64,000 bases of DNA from an uncultured Prevotellaceae bacterium (GCA_902761605.1 CACWLC010000003.1:1-64000), one strand, 5' to 3'. Shown: positions 42,215 to 52,206, counted from the first letter of the stretch. The notes: generated by a model not told the origin, from the letters alone. A program made the numbers and translations.

Positions 42215-43511
42215 TAAGCCACGTGTTTTAGTCATCTCATCTGTTGATCCATATATTGGTCCTGGCATTGTTGGCTTACAACATTACAATGCTCTTAAGA
42301 AAGGAGGTCTTGATGTGGATTTCTTGACAAAGTATCCAGTCAAAGATCATCCTGAATTTATTAGTGTTTATGGAAGATATCCAAATAGGATAGAAACTTT
42401 TATTGCAAAAATTAAGAAAACGATTAAAAAAACGTTCCATCTTGATTCGTTGGTATGTCAAGAGCCTACATATTTCTTTTTCTATAAGAATGAGATATTA
42501 CCGGAAGTGCCTGTTGAGAAAGTCATAGCGAAAATTGAAAAAGAGTATGATATAGTCTATATCCTTTTCTGGCAAGGGTTATTGAGTTTTGCCACAATCA
42601 ATGCTTTGTATGATAAACTTAAATGTCAGTTCCAATTCAGGTGTGTTGATTATTCTCCAATGGCAGGAGGTTGCCATTTTACAGGTGATTGTCAACGTTA
42701 TAAGACAGGGTGTGGCTGTTGTCCAGGAATCAAATCACATAAGGAAAGTGACTTTACAAGGTGGAATGTACAGTATAGGCAAAAGGTTTACAAAAAAGTA
42801 AAACCCATTGTATATGGTAATAGTTACATGAACACCTTTTATAGGAAATCATATCTTTTAAAAGATTATGACCGTTTAGAAGTAGTGTATCCTCTGATGG
42901 ACAATAATGTTTTTCAACCGTTGGATATGGCTACTTGTAGAAGTCAATATAATATTCCCAATGAGAAGGAATTTGTTATTTTCTTTGGTTGTCAAGGCTT
43001 GAATGACGAACGTAAGGGTATTTCTTTTCTTTTGGATGCACTTAATTTTTTTCATAATTGCCTGACAGTATCAGAAAGGAAAAAAATCCTGTTGGTAATT
43101 GCTGGTCGCAATATTGAAGAGATTCAAGACTCGCTAAAATTTGATTATAAGTACCTTGGATATGTTAGCCTGTCAGAATTGCCTTCGATTTATTCCATGT
43201 CGAATGTATATCTTAGCCCTACTGTGAATGATGCAGGTCCTTCGATGGTAAATCAATCATTATCTTGTGGGACTCCTGTTATTGCGTTTGAAATGGGAAC
43301 TGCACTTGATGTTGTAAAAAATCAGGGTACGGGGTATTGTGCAGAACTCCGCAATGTTGAGGATTTTGCTAATGGGATTGAACATATTTTCCGAATGGAA
43401 AGTATAGATTATAATCGAATGAGAGAAAAATGCCGGGAACTAGCGTTATCTCTTACATCAGAGAAAGCTTTTGTTGACAGATTTTTAATGACATATATGA
43501 AGTATAAGTAA
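42204..43511 (+). CDS. Glycosyltransferase family 4 (WcaC-like)
   Basis: The 435-residue GT-B enzyme has PRVLVISSVDPYIGPGIVGL at the N-terminus and a cysteine-rich stretch, SPMAGGCHFTGDCQRYKTGC, typical of the WcaC-like subfamily. The C-terminal donor site reads NDAGPSMVNQSLSCGTPVIA. In place of the usual EX7E pair it has Asp and Gln, as seen in that subfamily. It probably adds one sugar to the lipid-linked unit on the cytoplasmic face. Two starts are possible, 42192 and 42204; both overlap the aminotransferase gene. Donor and acceptor are unknown. Confidence 0.83.
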   Translation: MADNKPRVLVISSVDPYIGPGIVGLQHYNALKKGGLDVDFLTKYPVKDHPEFISVYGRYPNRIETFIAKIKKTIKKTFHLDSLVCQEPTYFFFYKNEILPEVPVEKVIAKIEKEYDIVYILFWQGLLSFATINALYDKLKCQFQFRCVDYSPMAGGCHFTGDCQRYKTGCGCCPGIKSHKESDFTRWNVQYRQKVYKKVKPIVYGNSYMNTFYRKSYLLKDYDRLEVVYPLMDNNVFQPLDMATCRSQYNIPNEKEFVIFFGCQGLNDERKGISFLLDALNFFHNCLTVSERKKILLVIAGRNIEEIQDSLKFDYKYLGYVSLSELPSIYSMSNVYLSPTVNDAGPSMVNQSLSCGTPVIAFEMGTALDVVKNQGTGYCAELRNVEDFANGIEHIFRMESIDYNRMREKCRELALSLTSEKAFVDRFLMTYMKYK

Positions 43512-43522
43512 AAAATGTTACA

Positions 43523-44164
43523 ATGTTAAAGAATTCTTTAAGGTACTTTTTGTTAGTTCTAATAAAGCTTGTTAGTTATATTTATTCGTATGGAGTTAAT
43601 AAATGGGTACATAAAAAAATAAACACTATTTATACTTTGTGGATAGGAAATTTTATAGATTATTTAGGAGAAAAATCAGTAATAGCGAAACCTTGTAGCC
43701 TTCAAGGCAGAGGAGAAAGAATAATAAAGATAGGTAATAACACGAGTCTGGAAGGTCATTGTATTCTTGGTTGTTGGGGGGGACTTTTCTCGCAACACGA
43801 ACATGTTCCGTCAATTATAATTGGTAGTGATTGCCGTATCGGAGAATATAATCATATTACATCTTGCAATAGTATTACGATTGGTAATGGTGTTTTGACG
43901 GGACGATATGTCATTATTTCGGATAATGATCATGGTGGGCTTAGTGAGAAAGAGGCAAACATCTACCCTTGGAAAAGAGAATTGAAGTCAAAAGGTGAAG
44001 TTGTGATTGGTGATAACGTTTGGATTGGCGACAAAGTGTCCATACTATCAGGCGTTCATATTGGCAATAATGCTATTATTGCTGCTAATGCTGTTGTTAC
44101 TCGAAACGTACCTTCAAATTGTATAGTAGCAGGTATACCAGCACATGTTGTTAAGTCACTTTAA
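43523..44164 (+). CDS. Acyltransferase with left-handed beta-helix (WbbJ-like)
   Basis: The 213-residue protein has an N-terminal hydrophobic stretch (YFLLVLIKLVSYIYSYGV) and then hexapeptide repeats: IIIGSDCRIGEYNHI, ITIGNGVLTGRYVII, VVIGDNVWIGDKVSILSGVH and IGNNAIIAANAVVT. DNDHGG with the conserved His lies in the loop used for catalysis. Such LbH enzymes O- or N-acetylate sugars with acetyl-CoA, and here the target would be a repeat-unit sugar. It follows the glycosyltransferase by 11 bases. The coding DNA is AT-rich. Confidence 0.85.
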   Translation: MLKNSLRYFLLVLIKLVSYIYSYGVNKWVHKKINTIYTLWIGNFIDYLGEKSVIAKPCSLQGRGERIIKIGNNTSLEGHCILGCWGGLFSQHEHVPSIIIGSDCRIGEYNHITSCNSITIGNGVLTGRYVIISDNDHGGLSEKEANIYPWKRELKSKGEVVIGDNVWIGDKVSILSGVHIGNNAIIAANAVVTRNVPSNCIVAGIPAHVVKSL

Positions 44165-44179
44165 TTTTTAATTTGGGAA

Positions 44180-45481
44180 ATGGTTACTTTGCTTATATAT
44201 GGATGGGTATTAGCTATTCTGCTATTGATGTTTACAAATGAGCGGTTGGGGATAGCGTTATTCATACCATATGTTATTTTGATGCCATTTTTTAATCCCA
44301 CAATACTCTATGTTTTGGTACTTGTTGCATATGTATTAGCTAAAAGAAGAACAGGTGAAGACTTTAGCTGGGATGTTGGACCTACACGACCTTTTTTTTT
44401 GTTTTTTGTAGCATTTCTCTGTCTTATACCTTTCCAAAGCTTTACTCCTATTGGTGCCCAAATAGGCTATTGGTGTAATGAAATCTGTACAACGATGATT
44501 CTGCCATTGCTGATTTGGTGGGAGGTGCAATCTGATAAAACGTCTTATTATCTTTTTAGAAAGGTATTGATAGCTTGCATACTAATTGTGTCTATATATG
44601 GATTGCTTCTGACTTTATCACCTGGTTCCAATCCATACCTATTCTTCTTGATGGATTCTATCGGTATTGATGCGGCTCAGGATCTCCAGACATATACAGA
44701 GGCAGGTGATGGACGTATGTTTGGTCGTATATCGTCTTTCTTCTTGCATCCAATGACTTTTGGCTTATTTCTCGGTATGTCATTAGTTTACTGGATTTCA
44801 ATTTCACATTCTCAGCGTGATAAATACTTTTATTTGACGATCGTATTATTATCTCTGAACGCTGTTTTTTGTGGTGTAAGAAGTGTGATAGCTGCTTTAT
44901 TTATAGTAGGAGTAATTTATGTTGTTTTTGAAAGAAAGATACCTGTCTCAAAACGAACGCTTGTTTTATTTTTAGTAGCTTTAGTTATTCTTTCGCAAAT
45001 ACCGTATTTGCAGACCTATATTGGTTCCATTTTTGGAGGATCGAATGATGAAGTGTCAGGTTCTTCTTTAGATATGCGTCTGATGCAATATCTGGGGTGT
45101 TTAGACGAATTTATGGATAGCCCGTGGATTGGAAAAGGTTACGCATGGCATAAATATTATGTCAGTACCTATGGCGACCACCCGATATTGTTGGCTTTTG
45201 AAAGTCTTGTCTATGTGGTATTATGTGATGGTGGACTGATGGGTGTATTGATATGGTGTATGTTTATGATAGGCTATATGATTGCTGTTAAACGGGGCGT
45301 GAAACATGACTTTACATTATTCTTAATGTTGATCGCCTTCTATATTTCATATAGTTGTATAACGGGCGAATTTGGATATATGAAATATTTTCTATTGTTT
45401 TTCATACTTCTGTATATTGACAGGCAGTCTATATGCCATGTTGATGAGAATGTTGCAGAGAGTGTTGCAGAGGAAGTTTAA
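44180..45481 (+). CDS. Wzy-type O-antigen/exopolysaccharide polymerase
   Basis: The 433-residue membrane protein has about eleven hydrophobic segments and a large periplasmic loop near residues 275-335 (GGSNDEVSGSSLDMRLMQYL, GKGYAWHKYYVSTYGDHPIL). Sequence identity is always low in this family; the call rests on topology, the loop, and place in an operon with Wzx and Wzz. It would join flipped repeat units in the periplasm. The C-terminus is short and acidic. An O-antigen ligase is the alternative, but no other polymerase candidate exists in the locus. Confidence 0.8.
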   Translation: MVTLLIYGWVLAILLLMFTNERLGIALFIPYVILMPFFNPTILYVLVLVAYVLAKRRTGEDFSWDVGPTRPFFLFFVAFLCLIPFQSFTPIGAQIGYWCNEICTTMILPLLIWWEVQSDKTSYYLFRKVLIACILIVSIYGLLLTLSPGSNPYLFFLMDSIGIDAAQDLQTYTEAGDGRMFGRISSFFLHPMTFGLFLGMSLVYWISISHSQRDKYFYLTIVLLSLNAVFCGVRSVIAALFIVGVIYVVFERKIPVSKRTLVLFLVALVILSQIPYLQTYIGSIFGGSNDEVSGSSLDMRLMQYLGCLDEFMDSPWIGKGYAWHKYYVSTYGDHPILLAFESLVYVVLCDGGLMGVLIWCMFMIGYMIAVKRGVKHDFTLFLMLIAFYISYSCITGEFGYMKYFLLFFILLYIDRQSICHVDENVAESVAEEV

Positions 45482-45503
45482 TTTTTAATGATGTCGATTA
45501 TAT

Positions 45504-46589
45504 ATGGATAAACCGATAATTATTGCATATTATTTACCACAGTATCATCCTTTTCCAGAGAATGATAAATGGTGGGGAAAAGGATTTACGGAATGGACAA
45601 ATGTAGGAAATGCAAAGCCTCTTTTCAAGGGGCATTATCAGCCTAAGGTTCCTAAAGATCTGGGGTACTATGATTTAAGATTACCAGAGACAAGACAACA
45701 ACAGGTGGAATTAGCTCGCGAGGCGGGTATTTCGGGTTTCTGCTATTGGCACTATTGGTTTGGTAATGGTAGGCAACTCATGAATGAAATTATTGATGAT
45801 GTGATTGCCTCAGGAACACCGGATTTCCCATTTTGTTTTGGTTGGGCTAATGAATCCTGGAAGGCTAAGCAATGGAATAAGAATAGTAAAAATGATATTC
45901 TGTTGATGGAACAGGTTTATGGTGGTGAGCAGGATTACCTCCAGCATTTTGAATATGCCTTAAAAGCATTTAAAGATCCACGATATATAAAGATTGACAA
46001 CAAACCAGTCTTTCTGATTTATAAACCTCATAATCTTCCTCCAGACTTTATTCCCTATTGGAATGATTTGGCCCAAAAGCACGGATTCGATGGTATTTAT
46101 TTTGTGTCGCGCATCTTGAGTGGAGAGTCTTATGAGGATCTGATAAGCTGTGGCTTTGATATGGTTACTTGTGAACGTATAATGGATGGATATAAAAAGA
46201 ATAAGAACATATTTAAGAAAATCTTTATCAGGTTATATTCAAAGATAAGAAATATCCATATCGCTATTAGCTATAAAACGAGTATGGATTACTTCACGGT
46301 AGAAGATATCGACAGTCGTGAGGATTTTGCACCGGCATTGATCCCTAACTGGGACCATTCTCCTCGTAGTAAAGAAATGGCATATGCTATCACCGATCCT
46401 GATCCATCATTATTCTATCAACATGCAGTAAGAGTGTTGAATATTGTGAAGCAGAAAAAGAATCAAATGGTGTTCTTGAAATCATGGAATGAATGGGGTG
46501 AAGGTAATTATATGGAACCCGATTTGAAATACGGAAAAGGATATATTACAGCTTTAAGAAAAGCTATCGAAAAAGTATACAATCTGTAG
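45504..46589 (+). CDS. GH99-like/WbsX-family protein
   Basis: The 361-residue protein belongs to the WbsX family common in polysaccharide loci: IIAYYLPQYHPFPENDKWWG, GFTEWTNVGNAKPLFKGHYQ, FCYWHYWFGNGRQLMNEI and FLKSWNEWGEGNYMEPDL. These motifs resemble glycoside hydrolase family 99, which includes endo-mannosidases. The protein has no signal peptide and stays in the cytoplasm. It may act as a glycosyltransferase partner or edit lipid-linked units, and this is not settled for the family. It sits between polymerase and a GT4 gene. Confidence 0.85.
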   Translation: MDKPIIIAYYLPQYHPFPENDKWWGKGFTEWTNVGNAKPLFKGHYQPKVPKDLGYYDLRLPETRQQQVELAREAGISGFCYWHYWFGNGRQLMNEIIDDVIASGTPDFPFCFGWANESWKAKQWNKNSKNDILLMEQVYGGEQDYLQHFEYALKAFKDPRYIKIDNKPVFLIYKPHNLPPDFIPYWNDLAQKHGFDGIYFVSRILSGESYEDLISCGFDMVTCERIMDGYKKNKNIFKKIFIRLYSKIRNIHIAISYKTSMDYFTVEDIDSREDFAPALIPNWDHSPRSKEMAYAITDPDPSLFYQHAVRVLNIVKQKKNQMVFLKSWNEWGEGNYMEPDLKYGKGYITALRKAIEKVYNL

Positions 46590-46609
46590 CGATGCTTTAA
46601 GGTTTACGT

Positions 46610-47662
46610 ATGAAAGTTATACATGTTGTCTGGGGGCTGGGACTTGGCGGAATTGAGACCATGTTAGTCAATATTGCCAATAATCAAGCAAGGCTTGGAC
46701 ATAAAATCTATATCATAGCGATAAACAATATAGTCGAAGAAAGTCTGGTTAAGGCATTGGATGATTCAATAGAATTTGTATGCTTGAAGCGGGGTGTCGG
46801 TTCTAAAAATCCATATCCGTTTATTCGACTAAATTATCTGCTGAAACGGCTGGCTCCAGATATCATTCACATCCATCGCCCACCATTGATTAAGTACATT
46901 TTCTTACCTTCTCTTCGACGTCGGACTTGTACAACAATGCATGATGTTTGTAATGAGAGTATCATTAAAGGCCTGAAAGAGTGTAGAAGAATTTTTGCAA
47001 TTTCAAAGTATGTAAAAGAAGATATCTACAATCAACTTGGTTTGAATGCGGTTTTAGTAAATAATGGGATTCAGCCCGAGAAAATCAACCATGATGCCTT
47101 CAATAACTCACGTTTCGTTGTTGTTCAGATAAGTCGACTTGATCACACTAAAAAAGGTCAGCATATACTATTAAAAGCAATTTCTATTTTAAGAAAGCGT
47201 GGATTGGATGTCTATGCTGATATGATAGGCGATGGTCCTTCTAAAGACTACCTCCTGCAATTAAGAGATGAATTGGGATTAGGAGACTGTGTGAGGTTCT
47301 TAGGAGAGAAGAACCAACAGTTTATTTATGAACATTTACATGAATATAGCTTGTTAGTACAGCCTTCTGTTTTTGAAGGCTTTGGGTTGACAGTTACAGA
47401 AGCAATGGCGGCAAAAATCCCAGTGCTAGTCTCACAAAATCAGGGTCCTTTGGAGATTATTGATAATGGGACTTATGGTTACTTCTTTAATAATGGAGAT
47501 GAGCAGGATTGTGCTAAGAAGATAGAGCTGTTTTATAGAGGGCAGGACGAAAAAAACAAGATAGAGTCGGCCTTTTTGAGGGTATATGAGTGTTATAATG
47601 TCATAAACACTGCCAAGTCATATTTAGGAGAATACAAGAAGATAATTGAAGAAGTAGGATGA
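46610..47662 (+). CDS. Glycosyltransferase family 4
   Basis: The 350-residue GT-B enzyme starts VIHVVWGLGLGGIETMLVNI, where the GLGGIE motif is the N-terminal acceptor loop. It ends with the donor-site motif VFEGFGLTVTEAMAAKIPVL, containing the EX7E pair. GT4 enzymes retain the anomeric configuration and use nucleotide sugars. Its stop overlaps the start of the next gene by four bases (ATGA), so the pair is translationally coupled. Sugar specificity is unknown. Confidence 0.88.
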   Translation: MKVIHVVWGLGLGGIETMLVNIANNQARLGHKIYIIAINNIVEESLVKALDDSIEFVCLKRGVGSKNPYPFIRLNYLLKRLAPDIIHIHRPPLIKYIFLPSLRRRTCTTMHDVCNESIIKGLKECRRIFAISKYVKEDIYNQLGLNAVLVNNGIQPEKINHDAFNNSRFVVVQISRLDHTKKGQHILLKAISILRKRGLDVYADMIGDGPSKDYLLQLRDELGLGDCVRFLGEKNQQFIYEHLHEYSLLVQPSVFEGFGLTVTEAMAAKIPVLVSQNQGPLEIIDNGTYGYFFNNGDEQDCAKKIELFYRGQDEKNKIESAFLRVYECYNVINTAKSYLGEYKKIIEEVG

Positions 47663-48555
47663 ATAAGATAGTTAAGGCAATTACAAATCCATACTGGGCG
47701 TTTGGCGTTATTCTGCGACATCTGTTTTCGCGTTCAATGAACGATGAAACATTTATCCGTTGGGAATATTTCTCTGGCATGGGGAAGTTTCCCAATCTGG
47801 AGGCGCCAGTTACATATAATGAAAAGCTTCAGTGGTTGAAATTGAATGATATCCACCCTGATTATACTAGACTGGTAGATAAGTACGAAGCGAAGGAATA
47901 TGTACGGACCATAATTGGCGATGAACATATTATCCCGACAATTGGTGTTTGGGAATCTTGGGATGACATCGACTTTAGTAAACTGCCAGATAAATTTGTG
48001 TTGAAGACCACTCACGACTCTGGTGGTGTTGCCGTTTGTAAGGATAAAAGTGAGAATACGTTGCGAAAGGCAAAGAAAAAGATATGCAAAAGTCTAAAGC
48101 ATAATTATTTCTATGAGCATCGTGAGTATCCTTATAAAAATATTAAGCCTCGTATCATTGCTGAGCAATTTATGGTGGATGAGTCGGGCACGGAGTTAAA
48201 GGACTATAAGTTCTTTTGTTTTAACGGGGTGCCCAAGATGTTGTTTGTAGCAACAGACCGTCCTTTTGACACACGTTTTGATTTCTTTGATATGGAATGG
48301 AATCATTTGCCATTTAAGCAAGGTCATCCATTGGCAACCAAAGAGATTAGAAAACCTGTTGGCTTTGAAAAAATGAAAGAACTGTCGAGAAAATTGTCGC
48401 AGGGCTTCCCCCATGTAAGAGTGGATCTTTACGATATTAACGGGCAAATTTATTTTGGCGAATTGACGCTTTTTCATTTTTCTGGTAATGTCCCATTTGA
48501 ACCAGAAGAATGGGACTATAAGATCGGTGAGTGGTTGAAATTGCCAGTGGATTGA
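47659..48555 (+). CDS. TupA-like ATP-grasp protein
   Basis: The 298-residue protein matches the TupA-like ATP-grasp group: TYNEKLQWLKLNDIHPDYTR near the N-terminus, DKYEAKEYVRTIIG, FVLKTTHDSGGVAVCKDKSE (nucleotide loop), AEQFMVDESGTELKDYKFFC, and the acidic end FGELTLFHFSG. TupA is involved in teichuronopeptide synthesis, where glutamyl units are added. In capsule loci relatives probably ligate an amino acid or small acid to a sugar. Together with the ATP-grasp gene at 38920 it suggests a polymer carrying peptide-like or amide side groups. It overlaps the preceding glycosyltransferase by 4 bases. Confidence 0.82.
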   Translation: MNKIVKAITNPYWAFGVILRHLFSRSMNDETFIRWEYFSGMGKFPNLEAPVTYNEKLQWLKLNDIHPDYTRLVDKYEAKEYVRTIIGDEHIIPTIGVWESWDDIDFSKLPDKFVLKTTHDSGGVAVCKDKSENTLRKAKKKICKSLKHNYFYEHREYPYKNIKPRIIAEQFMVDESGTELKDYKFFCFNGVPKMLFVATDRPFDTRFDFFDMEWNHLPFKQGHPLATKEIRKPVGFEKMKELSRKLSQGFPHVRVDLYDINGQIYFGELTLFHFSGNVPFEPEEWDYKIGEWLKLPVD

Positions 48556-48603
48556 TGAAATGATGTGATAGTAATGATGGGTGACAAACATTAAATCGGT
48601 AAC

Positions 48604-49854
48604 ATGAAAATAGTATTAGTAAACTATAGATTCTTTATTTCAGGAGGCCCCGAGCGCTATTACTTCAATATAAAAGACGTATTGGAGCGGAATGGTCATG
48701 AGGTGATTCCCTTTTCAATCAAGAGCTCAAGGAATTTTCCAGCAGGAGATTACGAGAAATATTTCTTGGATATAGTGGATGACGAGGTGTATTTCGCGCA
48801 GACCAAGAAAAAAAGTCTGCGGATTGTTTTAAAGTCATTCACGCGCATGTTTTATTCACTTGAGGCAAAGACTAAATTTGGAAAGCTTCTTGACGAAACC
48901 AAACCGGATTTGGTCTATATCATGCATTTCCACAATAAGATGTCGCCCAGTATTATTGATGCTGCCAGAAAACGTGGCGTCCCTGTTGTACACCGCATAT
49001 CCGATTTTCAATATATGTGCCCGAATGCCTTGTTTTATAACGAAAGAACAGGTGTTTGTGAGGACTGCTTAAAGGGAAAACGTTGGAGTTGTGTAAAGAA
49101 TAAATGCGTACTTAATTCTACAGTTTATTCAGGAATAAAGATGGCTGCAAAATGGTTGCACGATATGATGGGAATAACCAAAAGGGTTAATGCTTTTGTT
49201 GTTCCATCAACGTTCACTTTGGGAAAATTTGTTGAGTATGGTGTACCAACTGAGAAACTCTTTCATATACCGACCTTTTTTAATCTGAAAGAGTCGAATC
49301 CTTCTGTTGATTACAAACCTTTTGTCTTGTTTGTCGGAAGGATCGAGAAACAGAAGGGCTTGCTGACTCTGATAAAGGCATTTGTTGGAAGCGACTATGA
49401 ACTGAAGATTATTGGTTTCTCAAATGATGGCTATGAAGATGAATTGAAAGAATATCTTGAAGGGAAGCAGCATCATATAGAGTTTCTTGGAAAGAAGTCC
49501 TTTGAAGACATTGTTCCGTATTTGAAATCATGTTTGTGTACAGTAGTCCCTTCTGAGTGGTATGATAATTTCCCCAATGTAGTGTTAGAGAGTTTTGCTT
49601 ACAAAAAGGCTGTCATAGCTACTGATTTCGGTTCGCTGCCCGAATTGGTACATGATGGAGAAACGGGCTTGACTTTTAAATATGCTGATGCAGATGATTT
49701 AAGAAGTAAGGTTGGTATGCTGGTGGACAATCCGGAGAAAGCCAGAACAATGGGCGAACATGCATACCAGGTTGTTGTTGATAATTACTCTCCTGAGGTT
49801 CATTATCAGAAGTTGATGTCTTTGTTTAATAGTGTAATTATGTATTCAAAATAA
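48604..49854 (+). CDS. Glycosyltransferase family 4
   Basis: The 416-residue GT-B enzyme opens MKIVLVNYRFFISGGPERYY, with SGGPE as acceptor-side loop. It has a cysteine-rich insertion (CPNALFYNERTGVCEDCLKG, then RWSCVKNKCVLN), and the donor-site motif PSEWYDNFPNVVLESFAYKK with the EX7E pair. It probably extends the repeat unit. A 48-base gap separates it from the TupA-like gene, and the radical SAM gene starts two bases after its stop. Sugar donor unknown. Confidence 0.88.
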   Translation: MKIVLVNYRFFISGGPERYYFNIKDVLERNGHEVIPFSIKSSRNFPAGDYEKYFLDIVDDEVYFAQTKKKSLRIVLKSFTRMFYSLEAKTKFGKLLDETKPDLVYIMHFHNKMSPSIIDAARKRGVPVVHRISDFQYMCPNALFYNERTGVCEDCLKGKRWSCVKNKCVLNSTVYSGIKMAAKWLHDMMGITKRVNAFVVPSTFTLGKFVEYGVPTEKLFHIPTFFNLKESNPSVDYKPFVLFVGRIEKQKGLLTLIKAFVGSDYELKIIGFSNDGYEDELKEYLEGKQHHIEFLGKKSFEDIVPYLKSCLCTVVPSEWYDNFPNVVLESFAYKKAVIATDFGSLPELVHDGETGLTFKYADADDLRSKVGMLVDNPEKARTMGEHAYQVVVDNYSPEVHYQKLMSLFNSVIMYSK

Positions 49855-49856
49855 AT

Positions 49857-51068
49857 ATGGCAGAAAAGAAATTAAATGGAACGGTGATTGTTACTTATCG
49901 TTGCAACGCACGTTGTTCGATGTGTAACCGTTATAAGGCGCCATCAAAGGCGGAGGAAGAGATCTCTATTGAGACCATCAAGAAACTTCCTAAGATGTAC
50001 TTTACAAACATCACAGGTGGAGAACCTTTTATCAGAACTGACCTGAAAGACGTAGTTCGTGAACTATATAAGAAATCAGACCGTATTGTTATCTCAACAA
50101 ATGGATTCTTTACGGATCGTATTATCGACCTTTGTAAGGAGTTCCCTCAGATTGGTATCCGTATTTCTATTGAGGGCTTGGAAAAGACTAATAATGAGAT
50201 TCGTGGATTGAACGATGGTTATCAGCGTGGTTATACTACACTGAAGAAGTTGCGTGAGATGGGTATGAAGGATGTGGGTTTTGGCATGACAGTGCAGGAT
50301 AAGAATGCTCCTGACCTGTTGCCACTCTATAAAATCTCAGATGAGATGGGTATGGAGTTCGCTACAGCGTCACTTCATAACTCCTTCTATTTTGTTGAGG
50401 CTAAGAATATCATCAAGGATCGTCCGATGGTAGCAAAGAACTTTGAGAACTTGGTTAACGAACTTCTAAAGAGCAATTCACCCAAGAAATGGTTCAGAGC
50501 CTACTTTAATCATGGATTGATTAACTATATCTATGGTCAGAAGCGCTTGTTGCCATGTGATATGAGTTTTGATACGTTCTTTATCGACCCATACGGAGAT
50601 GTTATGCCTTGTAATGGCACGAAGGATAAGGAGGTGATGGGCAACCTGAATCGCCAGTCTTGGGATGAGCTTTGGAATTCGCCTGAGGCAGAGAAGGTGC
50701 GTAAGAAGGTGCGTTGCTGCGATCGCGACTGTTGGATGATAGGCTCCGTTTCTCCTGCAATGCATAAATACATCAAGACTCCATTGTGGTGGGTTGTGAA
50801 GCATAAGCTGAAGTCGATGTTGGGCATGAAGTATTCGATGTATGAGTTGCCTATTTGCTGTGATTATCGTGACGGAAAGGTTACGAAGGAGGAACTGGAC
50901 AGATGTTCAACTTGTGATATGAATGCCGTTATTAACAATGGCCTTTCAGATGATTCTAAAGAAGCGTTGAAAGGAAAGCGTGGAGAGGATATCGTGAATG
51001 CGGATGTTGCTTCACAAGGATATGAAGCAACCAAGGCAGAGACAGACCGTAATATCGAGATTCAGTAA
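49857..51068 (+). CDS. Radical SAM/SPASM-domain protein
   Basis: The 403-residue enzyme has the radical-SAM cluster motif TYRCNARCSMCNRYKAP (CX3CX2C) at residues ~16-24 and the GGEP motif in FTNITGGEPFIRTDLKDVVR. A C-terminal SPASM-like cysteine set includes PCNGTK, RCCDRDCWM, LPICCDYRD and CSTCDM. It should perform a radical reaction dependent on S-adenosylmethionine and an auxiliary Fe-S cluster. In surface-sugar loci such enzymes are found but their substrates are largely unknown; sugar dehydration, epimerisation or peptide modification are possible. Its codon use looks closer to core genes than that of its neighbours. Its stop overlaps the next ATG by one base. Confidence 0.87.
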   Translation: MAEKKLNGTVIVTYRCNARCSMCNRYKAPSKAEEEISIETIKKLPKMYFTNITGGEPFIRTDLKDVVRELYKKSDRIVISTNGFFTDRIIDLCKEFPQIGIRISIEGLEKTNNEIRGLNDGYQRGYTTLKKLREMGMKDVGFGMTVQDKNAPDLLPLYKISDEMGMEFATASLHNSFYFVEAKNIIKDRPMVAKNFENLVNELLKSNSPKKWFRAYFNHGLINYIYGQKRLLPCDMSFDTFFIDPYGDVMPCNGTKDKEVMGNLNRQSWDELWNSPEAEKVRKKVRCCDRDCWMIGSVSPAMHKYIKTPLWWVVKHKLKSMLGMKYSMYELPICCDYRDGKVTKEELDRCSTCDMNAVINNGLSDDSKEALKGKRGEDIVNADVASQGYEATKAETDRNIEIQ

Positions 51069-52168
51069 TGAAAATTGTGGTGACTGGCACTCGTGGTATC
51101 CCAAATATCATGGGTGGTGTTGAGACGCATTGCGAAGAACTATTCCCAAGGATAGCTTCATTAGGATACGACGTTACCGTCATCCGAAGAAAAAGCTATG
51201 TTCACGATACCCTTTCGGAGTGGAAAGGATTAAAACTTGTGGATGTTGAGACACCGAAGAAGAAATCGTTCGAGGCCATTATCCATACATTTAGAGCAAC
51301 TTTGATGGCCAAACGATTAGGGGCTGATATCATTCATATACATGCTATCGGTCCCGCTTTGGTGATCCCTTTTGCCAAACTGATGGGACTGAAGGTGGTG
51401 TTTACTCATCATGGACCAGACTACGATCGTGACAAATGGGGTTTTGCTGCTAAGACGATGCTGAAGCTTGGCGAAAAGATGGGATGTAAGTTTGCGGACC
51501 ATGTGATTGTTATCAGTGATGTTATCAAAAATCTGATAGCTCAGCGTTGCGGAAGGACGAAAAATGTACATCTAATATATAATGGTGTCCCTGAACTTGA
51601 GATATGCGATTATCCTGATTATTTCAAAGAATTAGGTATAGAGAAGGGAAAGTATATCCTTGGAATGTGCAGGTTTGTCCCGGAAAAACACTTGCATGAC
51701 CTTGTCGATGCTTATGTAAAACTGAAAGATGAACATCGGATTCAAGATGGTATTCGATTAGTTTTAGCTGGAGATACGGATTTTGAGGATGACTATTCTT
51801 TAGGATTGAAACAGAAGGCCAGAGAAAATGGGGTGGTGTTGACAGGGTTTATCCGTGGCAGAAAACTTCACTCATTATTGACCAATGCAATGTGTTACTC
51901 ACTTCCTTCATCACATGAAGGTTTGCCAATAGCTTTGCTTGAAGCCATGAGTTACAAATTGCCTGTTATCACGTCAGCCATTCCTGCTAATTTAGAGGTG
52001 GGTCTTGATGAGTCGTGTTACCATCATGTAGGGGATGTTGAGGCTCTTGCCAAAAAAGTAGAGAATATTGTTAATAGGCCTTTGCAACGTATTGATTATG
52101 ATATGAGCAAATACAATTGGGATGTCATTGCTAGAAAAGTTGCAGGGATTTATGATACCATGATGTAA
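51068..52168 (+). CDS. Glycosyltransferase family 4 (rhamnosyltransferase-like)
   Basis: The 366-residue GT-B enzyme begins MKIVVTGTRGIPNIMGGVET, the start typical of the DUF1972/Cps2T-like subgroup, which often transfers rhamnose as the second sugar. The donor site is SSHEGLPIALLEAMSYKLPV (EX7E present). It starts on the last base of the radical SAM stop codon. Its location next to the initiating transferase gene supports an early step in repeat-unit assembly, which is an inference. Confidence 0.86.
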   Translation: MKIVVTGTRGIPNIMGGVETHCEELFPRIASLGYDVTVIRRKSYVHDTLSEWKGLKLVDVETPKKKSFEAIIHTFRATLMAKRLGADIIHIHAIGPALVIPFAKLMGLKVVFTHHGPDYDRDKWGFAAKTMLKLGEKMGCKFADHVIVISDVIKNLIAQRCGRTKNVHLIYNGVPELEICDYPDYFKELGIEKGKYILGMCRFVPEKHLHDLVDAYVKLKDEHRIQDGIRLVLAGDTDFEDDYSLGLKQKARENGVVLTGFIRGRKLHSLLTNAMCYSLPSSHEGLPIALLEAMSYKLPVITSAIPANLEVGLDESCYHHVGDVEALAKKVENIVNRPLQRIDYDMSKYNWDVIARKVAGIYDTMM

Positions 52169-52206
52169 AGTAATCGAATAAATAAGATGATAATATACAA
52201 TCATTC

